A stretch of 64,000 nucleotides of DNA from Nostoc sp. UHCC 0926 (GTDB taxonomy: Bacteria > Cyanobacteriota > Cyanobacteriia > Cyanobacteriales > Nostocaceae): the NCBI RefSeq assembly GCF_028623165.1, contig NZ_CP117768.1:5460001-5524000 (forward strand). The letters run 5' to 3'. The translations under genes and the position numbers were made by a program. Below are positions 44,078 through 52,945 of the stretch, piece after piece. Positions within the stretch are counted from its first letter, which is position 1; the number at the start of each line of letters is the position of its first letter. The notes beneath the pieces were generated by a model. That model was not told where the DNA came from. It worked only from the letters and a program-made list of their open reading frames with translations, and searched no databases.

Positions 44078-44869
44078 ATGTTTATCTGCGTCATTGCAGA
44101 CTACGGTACAGGAGATCCCGCATTTACAGAAGTCACACAACGTCTGCTGATGGCTTTTCCCCATGCCCAAATTCATTTGCTTTCGGTTCCGGCATTCAGT
44201 ACCTTGGCAACGGGATTCTGGATTGCTCAACTGGGACTCAACCCAGGCCCTAGCGATCGCCTAATTTATCACAACTGTGCGCCTCGTCAAGATGATCCCG
44301 AAGCCCGGCGGGACAATGAAGGTGAAGGACTAACTTATGCGCTTTTATCCAATGGTGTAAAAGTAGTGGGTGTGAATGCAGGTTACACCCTCTCCTTTAT
44401 CAAAGAGCATACAAAGGAGTTGCGAGTGGTCAACGTTTCTCGTGGTGGCTCACAGTTTCGCTCACGGGATGTCTTTCCTCCAGCTGCGGCCGCGGTGATG
44501 AACGAAGATTTTAGCCTTCTGGGAGATAGTCTTAAGAGTGAGCAAATCCCAGATGTTCCACCAGATCGAATTGCCTGGATTGATGGCTACGGCAACATCA
44601 AAACAACTATTGGAGCGCATACACTTAATTTGGAGCCTCAAACCAAGATCGTGATCCGGATTGGAGATGTGGTCAGTGATGCAGTGTATTCTGATGGCAG
44701 CTTCAAGGTGTCTGAAGGAACTTTGGCCTTTGCTCCTGGTAGTTCCGGTTGGTCAAGAGGCGATTTTGGAGAACCATTGCGCTTCCTAGAGCTATTTCTG
44801 CGAGGTGGAAGTGCTTGGGAGCGCTTTGGCCGTCCCCGTGTAAATCAGCAGGTAACTCGAATTGCCTAA
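44078..44869 (+). CDS. SAM hydroxide adenosyltransferase-like protein (DUF62)
   Basis: A 263-residue protein related to the SAM hydroxide adenosyltransferase/fluorinase-chlorinase family. It starts FICVIADYGTGDPAF, and has FRSRDVFPPAAAA and the ligand stretch IDGYGNIKTT, followed by the small C-terminal barrel. Typical DUF62 enzymes convert SAM and water to adenosine and methionine; the HDVGP-like early motif is divergent here, so activity is not certain. A strong ribosome site, AAGGAG, ends 7 bp before the ATG. It stands alone. Confidence 0.85.
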   Translation: MFICVIADYGTGDPAFTEVTQRLLMAFPHAQIHLLSVPAFSTLATGFWIAQLGLNPGPSDRLIYHNCAPRQDDPEARRDNEGEGLTYALLSNGVKVVGVNAGYTLSFIKEHTKELRVVNVSRGGSQFRSRDVFPPAAAAVMNEDFSLLGDSLKSEQIPDVPPDRIAWIDGYGNIKTTIGAHTLNLEPQTKIVIRIGDVVSDAVYSDGSFKVSEGTLAFAPGSSGWSRGDFGEPLRFLELFLRGGSAWERFGRPRVNQQVTRIA

Positions 44870-45686
44870 AATCGGGTAGTTGGCTTCTGTTACCGTGGCT
44901 AAGGGAACTCCAAAAATTAAATTACCCAATTCCTGCATCTAAGACGACTATCAGATTCTTCTCCCTCTGCTTCCCCTGCTCACTCAGCAATTGGTTATTT
45001 TTTTATTTGGAAAGTCCCTAATTATAGTAGTTTTGCGTAAAAGCATAGCGTTTTTAATGCAGGAGAATGCATTAACAATGCGGCCGACGCATTAGAATTG
45101 TATCGGAATGCATTAACAATGCGGCCGACGCATTGGCATTGTATCGGGATGCATTAACAATGCGGCCGACGCATTGGCATTGTATCGGAATGCATTAACA
45201 ATGCGACCGACGCATTGGCATTGTATCGGGATGCATTAACAATGCGACCGACGCATTGGCATTGTATCGGGATGCATTAACAATGCGGCCGACGCATTAG
45301 CATTGCGAGGTATTACCTTTCTTTAATTCGCCACGTATTGACCGAGACGATTTTAGATTTTAGATTTTGGATTTTGGATTAAATCTAAATCTAGAATCTA
45401 AAAAAAGGTTGCAAGCCTCTTTGTTTACGGAGATAAAAACAAAAAAAATCATTATTGCAAGCCTCTTCTTTATAAGGAGAGGTCAATCCAAAATCGTAAA
45501 TCCAAAATCCAAAATTGAGTGACGTTTTATCCTAAATATGCACAGATGCGCTTGTAGAGACGTTGCATTGCAACATCTCTACTATCAGAAAATCTCACCA
45601 ATAACCTTAACTAAACGGTAAGGAATAAGAGTTTCTGAGAGTTATTGCCTAAGTGATGGCAAAGTTTAAGGGAATTTAGCGTGATT
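44870..45686. other. Gene-free stretch dominated by tandem repeats
   Basis: About 810 bp. The centre is the 41-bp tandem array at 45066-45308. On the right are short AAATCTAAA-type runs and a repeated GCAAGCCTCTT block (45410, 45459). No gene. Confidence 0.6.
45066..45308. repeat. Six 41-bp tandem repeats
   Basis: Each unit contains AATGCATTAACAATGCGGCC followed by GACGCATTGGCATTGTATCGG. Units start every 41 bp from 45066. ACAATGC and GCATTGT in each unit can pair, so an RNA copy would be a row of hairpins. Since 41 is not a multiple of 3, no long frame exists. Confidence 0.9.
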
Positions 45687-46430
45687 TCATTCAACGACTG
45701 TTACCGAAGCCCCTTCATTTGATGGAGGTACACCGGGTAACTCAAGACAGTATCCGGCACCATATACTGTCTTGATATAGCGGGGGTGGCGGGGATCTGG
45801 TTCTAGCTTAGTTCTCAAGTGGCGAATATGGACTCGAATCGTTTCAATGTCGTCATCGGGATCGTAGCCCCAAACTTCTCTGAGGATTTCGCTGGGAGAA
45901 ACCGTTTGACCGTGGCGTTGCAGCAAGCAGTGAAGTAGCTCAAATTCCAAGTGAGTCAATTTCACCGTCTCATTGAACCATATTGCCTCAAATCTTTCGG
46001 GAACGAGAGTGAGTGAGCCATAGTTTAGAATCTCACTATGCTTTGCTGCTTGGGGAATGCGGTCAGTCCGCCGCAAAAGTGCCCGCACCCGCGCCAGCAG
46101 TTCTTCAACTTCAAAAGGCTTGGTGAGGTAGTCATCTGCGCCAGCATTGAAGCCCTCCACCTTGTTCTGAGTTTGGCTCAAAGCCGTCAACATTAACACG
46201 GGAATCTCAGAGGTGCGATCGTCACGACGCAGGCGTTGGCAAACAGTAAACCCATCTACCTTGGGCAACATTAAATCGAGCATGATCAAGTCTGGTTGTA
46301 GCTGGAGAGCCAGCGCTTGACCTTTGATGCCGTCTTCAGCTTGACTAACATCGTAGCCAGCCATTTCCAAGTTGACGGCAACTAGTTCTGAAATCGCTGG
46401 GTCATCGTCTATGACAAGAATCCTCGGCAT
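45687..46430 (-). CDS. rpaA: Response regulator RpaA (OmpR family)
   Basis: The ATG at 46430 (MPRILVIDDDPA) gives 247 residues; an in-frame start at 46487 would add a tail unlike the family. The receiver has Asp in LIMLDLMLPKVDG and LTKPFEVEELLARVRALL; the winged helix has EILREVWGYDPDDD and HIRHLRTKLEPD. The sequence matches my memory of RpaA of Synechocystis and other cyanobacteria nearly throughout (for example AAKHSEILNYGSLTLVPERF). RpaA, phosphorylated by SasA, is the output regulator of the circadian clock and affects phycobilisome coupling. It is monocistronic here, divergent from the hydrolase at 46588. Confidence 0.9.
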   Translation of the reverse strand: MPRILVIDDDPAISELVAVNLEMAGYDVSQAEDGIKGQALALQLQPDLIMLDLMLPKVDGFTVCQRLRRDDRTSEIPVLMLTALSQTQNKVEGFNAGADDYLTKPFEVEELLARVRALLRRTDRIPQAAKHSEILNYGSLTLVPERFEAIWFNETVKLTHLEFELLHCLLQRHGQTVSPSEILREVWGYDPDDDIETIRVHIRHLRTKLEPDPRHPRYIKTVYGAGYCLELPGVPPSNEGASVTVVE

Positions 46431-46587
46431 TCTTAAAAAATTATTACTACTTATTAAGGATAAATAACAACCTTTGTATAGATACAAAGATTTTTGAATC
46501 GATTATGAAAAAGTTTTAAATCTTACATAAATATTAAGATTAAATGACTGTGAAATCAAGACTCAACTACACGAAATCTTATAGTCT

Positions 46588-47652
46588 ATGATGTGTTATA
46601 CTGCCCCCTACAATCCGTCTCGATTTTTACAAAACGGTGTAAAGATGACTGTATACACCGCTTTGTGGGGAAAACGTTACTGGAAAAGTACTACTGTATT
46701 ACAAGAACCGTATTATCAGGAAAAAATCTTTATTGGTAGCCAAGGTGTGCCAATTTTTGGCTTGGTTGCCATTCCTGAAAATGCTCATAGCACGATTATC
46801 GGTACTTATGGCATTACTGGAGAGTTAGAGACAGAATGGTTTTTGAGAGTGCTAGGACGTAAGGCTTACGCTCAAGGATACGCTGTAGTGTTATTTGATT
46901 GGCGTGCCCACGGCAAAACCGCGCAATTGTCCCCGACTCTAACTTCCGACGGACTGTATGAGGGGGAAGATTTTGTTCACATCGCCGTTGCTGCTAAGGC
47001 AATGGGCTGTCCTGGGAAATTTTGGTTTACAGGGTATTCTTTAGGAGGGCAATTAGCGCTATGGGCGGTAAAGGTCGCTCTTGAAGTGATTAGGGAGCAT
47101 GGAGATTTAGGACTAGAAGATAGCGATATTGGCGGTGGTATGGTGATTTGTCCCAGTTTGGATTCTGAGCGATCGCTATCTTATCTAGTTACAACGCCTT
47201 TCGGCAGATATTTGGAAGCAGGGATTGCACAGAATTTAAAAAAACTGGCATGGCAAATACATGATGCCCATCCTGGAAGCATTGATCCAGCAGCGATTGA
47301 ACGGGCGAATAGTATCTGGGGTTTTGACAATGAACTGGTAATTAACCGACTAGGTTTTCCTTCTGTGGAAGCATATTACCAAGCTAGTAGTCCTTTACAT
47401 ATATTGCCACAAATCTCGAAACCGACTTTAATTTTATATGCTGCTGATGACCCACTTTTTGACCCAGCCATCATACCGGATTTACAACAAGCCTGCGATC
47501 GCAATCCCGTAATAGATTTGTTACTCACTCAGTACGGCGGTCATGTTAGCTATTTGAGTAGTAAAGAGTGCCAGCGCCAATTACAAGATCCTGACCCTTG
47601 GTGGGCATGGAATCGGATTTTACAATGGTTGGAGCAACAGCGTAATTCGTAA
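46588..47652 (+). CDS. Alpha/beta hydrolase
   Basis: A 354-residue hydrolase; ATG 46588 is used because the segment NPSRFLQNG seems part of the family, with ATG 46645 as the alternative. Catalytic parts: TYGITGELETEW (oxyanion region), GYSLGGQLALW (nucleophile Ser), AADDPLFDP (Asp) and QYGGHVSYL (His). It looks like a YheT/EMB8-type hydrolase common in cyanobacteria, acting on an unknown ester. No partner genes. Confidence 0.85.
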   Translation: MMCYTAPYNPSRFLQNGVKMTVYTALWGKRYWKSTTVLQEPYYQEKIFIGSQGVPIFGLVAIPENAHSTIIGTYGITGELETEWFLRVLGRKAYAQGYAVVLFDWRAHGKTAQLSPTLTSDGLYEGEDFVHIAVAAKAMGCPGKFWFTGYSLGGQLALWAVKVALEVIREHGDLGLEDSDIGGGMVICPSLDSERSLSYLVTTPFGRYLEAGIAQNLKKLAWQIHDAHPGSIDPAAIERANSIWGFDNELVINRLGFPSVEAYYQASSPLHILPQISKPTLILYAADDPLFDPAIIPDLQQACDRNPVIDLLLTQYGGHVSYLSSKECQRQLQDPDPWWAWNRILQWLEQQRNS

Positions 47653-47892
47653 TTCGTAATACTCACCTTTAGCAACAAGCAAGCTACGTAATTCGTAATT
47701 AAGATTCGTCAGATTAAATCTAATGAGGTATCCTTGGTAAGTCTACAGCGTATACGGATGTAAACATGAGGGAGATAGTGAAATAAGAAGGGGGCTACAA
47801 CCAAATCCTAGTTTGATTCTATTCAAACTCTATGCCCTGCCGTATACCCTTGCCTACTAATAGCAGCGTGGTCTTCTGTCTATCAATATCCT

Positions 47893-48858
47893 TTAATTAT
47901 GTTGATTTCTAATTTTTTTACGCCAAGCAATTACTGGCTTTTCAAAACAGAAAAAACCTATTACTGAAAGAAATGTAGAAAATAATAGCATTAGCAAAAT
48001 CCATTTTAAGTTCCAGTCTATCCCTAGTTTCTCGAACTCAAAAATCACCAAGTAATGAGATAAAAATAATCCGTAAGATAGATTACCTAAAAACTCATCA
48101 AAATATGTTCTTTTAATTTTTATTAATAAAGGTATAATCATAATTCCTAATATTAATCCTATCAATACTTCTCGATTGTATGGCAATATCAAAGGGGGAT
48201 ATAAAAAAGTTGCTGCCAATAATAAACAGGAAAAAATTAATGTATACTTTACTGGCTGATTTGTATTTATATTGTTATTTTTATGTAAGAAGCTACCACA
48301 AAAAAACATAAATATTGTTCCAAATATTAATCTATAACCAAAATAATCTGTGTTAAGAATTCCTAAATAAGCCATCAAAAAAATTATATATGATAGTAAA
48401 AAAAAGACTTTTTGTAATTTAAATATTAAGAAAAATGGAATTAAGATATAAAAACATCCTTCAAGACCCAGCGACCATGCAGGTGGAATAATCATGAATT
48501 TCTCTCCTACCCAAGGAATCATATAAAATCCCATAGGTATTATCAAAAGATTTTGTAATAATCCAATTTCTGTAGGTTTACTAAGGTAATGTGAGTTTAA
48601 TCCAAACAAAGAATAAATAATTAAAACTACTATTATATTAAATAAATACTGCGGATAAATTCTCAAAATCCTGTCGAGATAGAACCAAACAATTTTTTTA
48701 GGCTCAAAATAATTTTTAGATATCAAGGCTGTCATTACATATCCACTTATAAGAAAGAATGATATTACGGCTATCACTCCGGGGTTTAAGCCGTTTATAA
48801 GTACTCCTGTATGACTTATGGCAACAAAGATTGATAACAGGAAACGATAGATTCCCAT
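47893..48858 (-). CDS. Acyltransferase 3 family membrane protein
   Basis: A 321-residue OafA/YrhL-type O-acyltransferase with about ten membrane spans. Signs are RFLLSIFVAISHTGVLING (the conserved His), SFFLISGYVMTAL, and WFYLDRILRIYPQYL. Members transfer acetyl or other acyl groups to sugars of polysaccharides or to lipids at the membrane. Codon use is strikingly AT-rich (runs of TTA, ATA, AAT) compared with rpaA and hetI, which points to gene transfer. The gap to hetI (49209) is repeat-like. Confidence 0.88.
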   Translation of the reverse strand: MGIYRFLLSIFVAISHTGVLINGLNPGVIAVISFFLISGYVMTALISKNYFEPKKIVWFYLDRILRIYPQYLFNIIVVLIIYSLFGLNSHYLSKPTEIGLLQNLLIIPMGFYMIPWVGEKFMIIPPAWSLGLEGCFYILIPFFLIFKLQKVFFLLSYIIFLMAYLGILNTDYFGYRLIFGTIFMFFCGSFLHKNNNINTNQPVKYTLIFSCLLLAATFLYPPLILPYNREVLIGLILGIMIIPLLIKIKRTYFDEFLGNLSYGLFLSHYLVIFEFEKLGIDWNLKWILLMLLFSTFLSVIGFFCFEKPVIAWRKKIRNQHN

Positions 48859-49208
48859 TAGACATCTCCAAAAATAAAATTACTTAGTGTTATTCTAGTA
48901 TAATTAAGAAATAATTTTTTTTAGAACATCAGTTAATTATTCAACTACATGGAAAAACACACGAAAGCTACCAAGTATTTGATCAGGCTGGAGTATGAAT
49001 AGTTTGGCTCTACCGCTACCTTAATGCTAAAGTAGTACTTTTTACTTTCCCGAATTACAATGTCAACACCAACAAGAACCTAATCAAAGTTAATCTCACA
49101 CCCAATTCAAAATTTAATTATGAATTATGAACTACGTTAGTTTGCGGAGTGCTAGTCCGCCTTCGCGCAGCGTCTCGTAGAGAGTGTCATTACAAATTAC
49201 GAATTATC
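48859..49208. other. Intergenic region between divergent acyltransferase and hetI
   Basis: About 350 bp. The right part includes a Nostoc-type repeat (GCGGAGTGCTAGTCCGCC, CTTCGCGCAGCGTCTCGTAG) ending 25 bp before the hetI ATG. No gene. Any hetI promoter must lie here. Confidence 0.5.
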
Positions 49209-49928
49209 ATGACTGCTACTCATAATCTCTGGCTGCCTGCACCGACAGATTTAACTTTGTTACCAGATGATATTCATGTCTGGCGCATAGACCTTGACCA
49301 ATCAGAACCACAGCTGCAAAATTTAGCAGCGACTCTTTCCAGTGACGAAATAGCTCGGGCTGAACGGTTTTATTTTCAGGAACATCGGCAGCGTTTTATC
49401 GCTGGCCGTGGTATTCTCCGAACTATATTAGGTCGCTATTTAGGTATTCAGCCGCTACAAGTTCAGTTTAATTATCAACACCGTGGCAAACCAGTATTAG
49501 CAGATGCATTTGCCAATAGTGGACTGGCGTTTAACTTGTCTCATTCCCAAGGGTTGGGTTTGTGTGCGGTGAATTGTACTAGCGAAATTGGTGTAGACCT
49601 AGAATATATTCGCCCGATGTCTGATCTGGAAGCTCTTGCCAAACGGTTCTTTTTACCGAGAGAATATGAAATGTTGCGATCGCTATCTCCCAACCAACAG
49701 CAAGAGGTATTTTTCCGTTACTGGACTTGTAAGGAAGCTTATTTAAAAGCAACTGGAGACGGACTATCCCAGTTAGAGCAAGTTGAAGTATCGCTGACTA
49801 CCACAGAACCAGCTAAGTTACAGACATCTGAAGACTGGAGTCTTTTTGAGCTAGTGCCTGCTAACAATTATCTTGCTGCTGTTGCTGTGGCAAATTTGGG
49901 CTGGCATTTAAAGTGTTGGCAGTATTGA
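49209..49928 (+). CDS. hetI: 4'-Phosphopantetheinyl transferase HetI
   Basis: The ATG at 49209 gives 239 residues, the usual length; the open frame upstream is a repeat. Sfp-type motifs are present: RGILRTILGRYLG, FNLSHSQGLGLCAV, GVDLEYIRPMSD (metal-binding Asp) and FRYWTCKEAYLKATGDGL (WxxKEAxxK). It transfers phosphopantetheine from CoA to acyl carrier proteins; in Nostocales HetI serves the heterocyst glycolipid synthase next to it and perhaps all carrier proteins of the cell. It converges with hetN with only 20 bp between the stops, as in Anabaena. Confidence 0.93.
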   Translation: MTATHNLWLPAPTDLTLLPDDIHVWRIDLDQSEPQLQNLAATLSSDEIARAERFYFQEHRQRFIAGRGILRTILGRYLGIQPLQVQFNYQHRGKPVLADAFANSGLAFNLSHSQGLGLCAVNCTSEIGVDLEYIRPMSDLEALAKRFFLPREYEMLRSLSPNQQQEVFFRYWTCKEAYLKATGDGLSQLEQVEVSLTTTEPAKLQTSEDWSLFELVPANNYLAAVAVANLGWHLKCWQY

Positions 49929-49948
49929 TGTTCAGTATTTTAAATCGT

Positions 49949-50752
49949 TTATTTATCTTCCTGCATATTTCTCACAATTTTTGTTACCAGGTTTCTGGGT
50001 ACAAATCTGACGCTTTTTGCAAGTAGTTTATTCATAAAACCAGGAATGACAATGGTTTTACCCTTCATTAAGGCGTGAAAACCAATTTCGGCTACTGTTT
50101 TTGCATCCATCATCTTTTTGCCTTTGAGCAACTTAGAGTCAGCCATCCCGGTTCTTTCATGAAAGGCAGATGCAGTTGAGCCTGGGCAAAGAACTGTCAC
50201 AGTGACACCTGTACCTTCTAATTCATTAGCGATCGCTTCTGAAAAAGATAAGATATAGGCTTTAGTCGCAAAATAAACCGCCATCAAAGGCCCAGGTTGA
50301 AAGGCAGCAGCCGAAGCGACGTTTAATATTTTGCCATTACCTTGCTTTACCATGCCCTTCACGAATAGCTTAGTTAAATGGGTGAGACACACCAAATTTA
50401 CCTGTAGCATTTCCAATTCAGTAGCTAGGTCTGTTTCGTGAAATAATCCATAGATACCAAATCCAGCATTATTTACCAGCACGTCAACATTAATATCAGC
50501 TTTTTGCAACTCTGTGAAAATTTCTTCAGGAGCTGTTGATATTGATAGATCCTTAACAATAGTTTTGACAAAATTTCCAAATTTTTCTTGGAATTTAGCT
50601 GCAATTTCTACAAGCTTTAACCCATTTCTGTCTACTAAGACCAGATTGTAATCATGAGCAGCAAAAAGACATGCTAATTCGTACCCAATTCCACCAGCTG
50701 CCCCTGTAATAAGAGCAGTTTTTTTACTCCGACCTTGATGTGTTGTGTTCAT
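49949..50752 (-). CDS. hetN: HetN-like short-chain ketoreductase lacking RGSGR
   Basis: A 267-residue classical SDR: TGAAGGIGYE (NAD(P) loop), NNAG, catalytic Ser in NVASAAAF, and YFATK (YxxxK). Position between hglB and hetI identifies it as HetN. In Anabaena, HetN carries an ERGSGR motif that suppresses heterocyst differentiation. At the matching site this protein has VKQGNGKILNV (residues 135-145; codons 50330-50344 for QGNGK), so the pentapeptide is absent. It keeps everything needed for the reductase and may act on glycolipid or fatty-acid ketone groups. The gene has its own 677-bp upstream region. Confidence 0.85.
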   Translation of the reverse strand: MNTTHQGRSKKTALITGAAGGIGYELACLFAAHDYNLVLVDRNGLKLVEIAAKFQEKFGNFVKTIVKDLSISTAPEEIFTELQKADINVDVLVNNAGFGIYGLFHETDLATELEMLQVNLVCLTHLTKLFVKGMVKQGNGKILNVASAAAFQPGPLMAVYFATKAYILSFSEAIANELEGTGVTVTVLCPGSTASAFHERTGMADSKLLKGKKMMDAKTVAEIGFHALMKGKTIVIPGFMNKLLAKSVRFVPRNLVTKIVRNMQEDK

Positions 50753-51429
50753 ATAGGAATATTGGTGAATTCAACTTGATGAAGCTGCGTTACATTTACA
50801 GTGGTTCTCGTTCTACAATTAAGTGCGCGTAATACCTGAACCAACGATAAACGTCTTAAGTTATTACCCTTTCAAATGCTTGTGTGATGCATTAGATAGA
50901 TGTAGCAATCCAAACGCAAATTTAGGATTTATGCATCGAAGAAGTTGAGCATTAAAGAAGTTCGGTTATTTCAAACTGCTAGTGCTGATTTTTGTAAGTA
51001 ATCAAAAGCTAGCAGGTAAAATCAAACTTTTGTGCCCGACACTAACCATTCTATCCTCGATTACTTCTGTCAAGAGGTGGATACTAAAAATTTACATTAT
51101 TGAGCATAAAAAAACAGGGCAATTATCTTGCCTCTGTTGGTGTATCAGTTGTTGCTGGCATTTGAAATATTAGCTATTCAGTAGTACTGGGTTTGAAAAA
51201 ATTGACTAAACAAAATTATTTTGTAGGGTGTGTTACGGCTTCTGTAACGCACCGAGAGTATCCAAAATAGCGAATTACGTTCCTAAGCTTAGAGATCCTC
51301 CTAAATCCCCCTAAGAAAGGGGTAATTTGACTCCAGTTACCCTCTTTTTAAGGGGGGTTAGGGGGGATCTCTAAGTGCCTAAAATCACAGCAAAACACCT
51401 TTTAAACATCCTACACAAGCTATGAATGC
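50753..51429. other. hglB-hetN intergenic region
   Basis: 677 bp with no gene that I can support; a 63-codon GTG-started frame at 50982 looks accidental. It holds a hairpin GGTGTGTTACGG...GTAACGCACC (51227-51253) and an inverted-repeat element at 51288-51375. The hetN promoter must be in the left part. Confidence 0.6.
51288..51375. repeat. 88-bp inverted repeat next to hglB
   Basis: The left arm CTTAGAGATCCTCCTAAATC and right arm ending GGGGGGATCTCTAAG are near mirror images. It lies 55 bp downstream of the hglB stop and may stop or stabilise the hgl transcript. Such elements are common in Nostoc. Confidence 0.7.
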
Positions 51430-52944
51430 CTAAGCGATATTTAAGAAACCAGTTTGAATCAAATAGGCGGTATAGGTCATAAACAATTGAGAGTCAATCG
51501 GAGGGCAAGCAATAGAACTACCTGCCAATGCATGAAGAGTATCTTGACAGCTAATATGGGGTCTTCTAGCTTGTAAGTACAAATCAGGAATAGTCAGTTG
51601 TTCATCAGACCAACGTTCCAGTAAAAATGGTCGCAGAGTGTACAAAGGATTATCTACAGAAGTCACATTATTGATTAACTCTGATTGCCATTTTTCGTAA
51701 GGAATCATTTCAACTGAATAACCAAAAGAGCGTATCCACTCAACTAGCATTCTTAAAGCAGCAGGTTGGGGATGTTGTAAATTGAAAGCTTTGCCTATGG
51801 ATTCTTTTTGTCGTGATAGATAAACGATCGCTTTACTTACATAATCCACAGGTGACATATCCAACATATAATCTACATCAGGGAAATATCCCATTTGTAG
51901 ACAGCCCTTAGTCATCAGATTGATAAAGTCATGTGTGTTACAAATACCTGTTTTGCTATCACCTGAAATCAGTGGTGGTCTGTGGATAGTTACAGGAAGT
52001 CCGCGGTCACGAGCAATTTTGACTAACTTTTCAGCTACCCATTTAGTTTGGGAGTAACCAAGATAAATACCTTCCCAATGATTGAATTCATCCTGTTCTT
52101 TGACAACCTTGCCAGCATAAGCAGTAGATTCAAAAACAGCCACACTAGAAACGTAATGTACAGGCTTGACTTGAATTTGACAAGCCAATCTCAAAACTTC
52201 CTGCGTTCCTAAAACATTGGCTGCCTTCAGTGCTGAGTAAGGAAAAACATAATTCAACAAAGCTCCACTATGATAAATAGTATCAATATTGGTAGCTAAA
52301 ATTTGAAACTGTTCAGAACCAACACCTAATAAGGGCTGAGATAAATCGCCGACAATCGGAATAATTCTGGAGTTAAATTCTTCCTGCCAAATTGCATATT
52401 GTTGCAGATTATTTTGCAGTTTGCTTTTGCCTTCTTCGGCATTAGCAGCACGTACTAAGCAATAGATATCCGCATTAGTTTCTTGAAGCAATTCCCGGAT
52501 GATAAAGGCTCCTAAAAAGCCTGTTCCTCCAGTTAAAAAGATATTCTTGGGTTCACCCACAAGCACATTAGATGCAGCACCGGGATGAATGGTGGGGTCA
52601 AGAACAGCCTCGGCACTTAAATCTAAAACAGAGGGTGCAGTGTTGGCATTAGAGGATGTCACCCCTGTATCTTGAACTGGTGAACCTTCTTGCATTTCTT
52701 CAGCTAAACGCTGTGAAAGAGCTTCAATATTTGGGTAATGCCACAGGAGCAATGGAGATGGTTGAAATCCTAGCAACTTTTCTAAGTTACTTACTAGAAT
52801 CATTGCTTGGGCTGAATCCAACCCATAGTTTTCTAAATGTTCTTTGACATCTATTTCATCAGTTGCTACTTCTAGCAACTTAGCTAAGTTAGATACCAAA
52901 AATACTTGAATATCGTTTGCTGTGAAAGACTGTTTTATAGTCAT
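51430..52944 (-). CDS. hglB: ACP-thioester reductase HglB (HetM)
   Basis: A 504-residue protein. An N-terminal carrier domain (about 10-80) has the phosphopantetheine Ser44 in NYGLDSAQAM. After a linker comes an NAD(P)-binding thioester reductase (about 130-490; FLTGGTGFLGAFIIREL, VHYVSSVAVFES, GYSQTKWVAEKLV with the YxxxK-like pair). It releases the finished chain from the ACP, probably as an aldehyde or the long-chain alcohol used in heterocyst glycolipids. The start lies 1 bp after the hglA stop, so the two are translationally coupled. Size is as in Anabaena. Confidence 0.93.
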   Translation of the reverse strand: MTIKQSFTANDIQVFLVSNLAKLLEVATDEIDVKEHLENYGLDSAQAMILVSNLEKLLGFQPSPLLLWHYPNIEALSQRLAEEMQEGSPVQDTGVTSSNANTAPSVLDLSAEAVLDPTIHPGAASNVLVGEPKNIFLTGGTGFLGAFIIRELLQETNADIYCLVRAANAEEGKSKLQNNLQQYAIWQEEFNSRIIPIVGDLSQPLLGVGSEQFQILATNIDTIYHSGALLNYVFPYSALKAANVLGTQEVLRLACQIQVKPVHYVSSVAVFESTAYAGKVVKEQDEFNHWEGIYLGYSQTKWVAEKLVKIARDRGLPVTIHRPPLISGDSKTGICNTHDFINLMTKGCLQMGYFPDVDYMLDMSPVDYVSKAIVYLSRQKESIGKAFNLQHPQPAALRMLVEWIRSFGYSVEMIPYEKWQSELINNVTSVDNPLYTLRPFLLERWSDEQLTIPDLYLQARRPHISCQDTLHALAGSSIACPPIDSQLFMTYTAYLIQTGFLNIA

Positions 52945-52945
52945 T

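Noticed and set aside
45066..45308. CRISPR array
   Set aside because: Units follow each other directly with no unique spacers; no cas genes nearby.
46431..46487. Upstream start for rpaA
   Set aside because: It adds a 19-residue tail that RpaA proteins lack; MPRILVIDDD at 46430 is the normal beginning.
49149..49208. Upstream start for hetI
   Set aside because: The added codons come from a common Nostoc repeat; the ATG at 49209 gives the normal length.
50982..51173. 63-codon frame between hglB and hetN
   Set aside because: GTG start, no ribosome site, Cys/Trp/Ile-rich low-quality sequence; likely chance.
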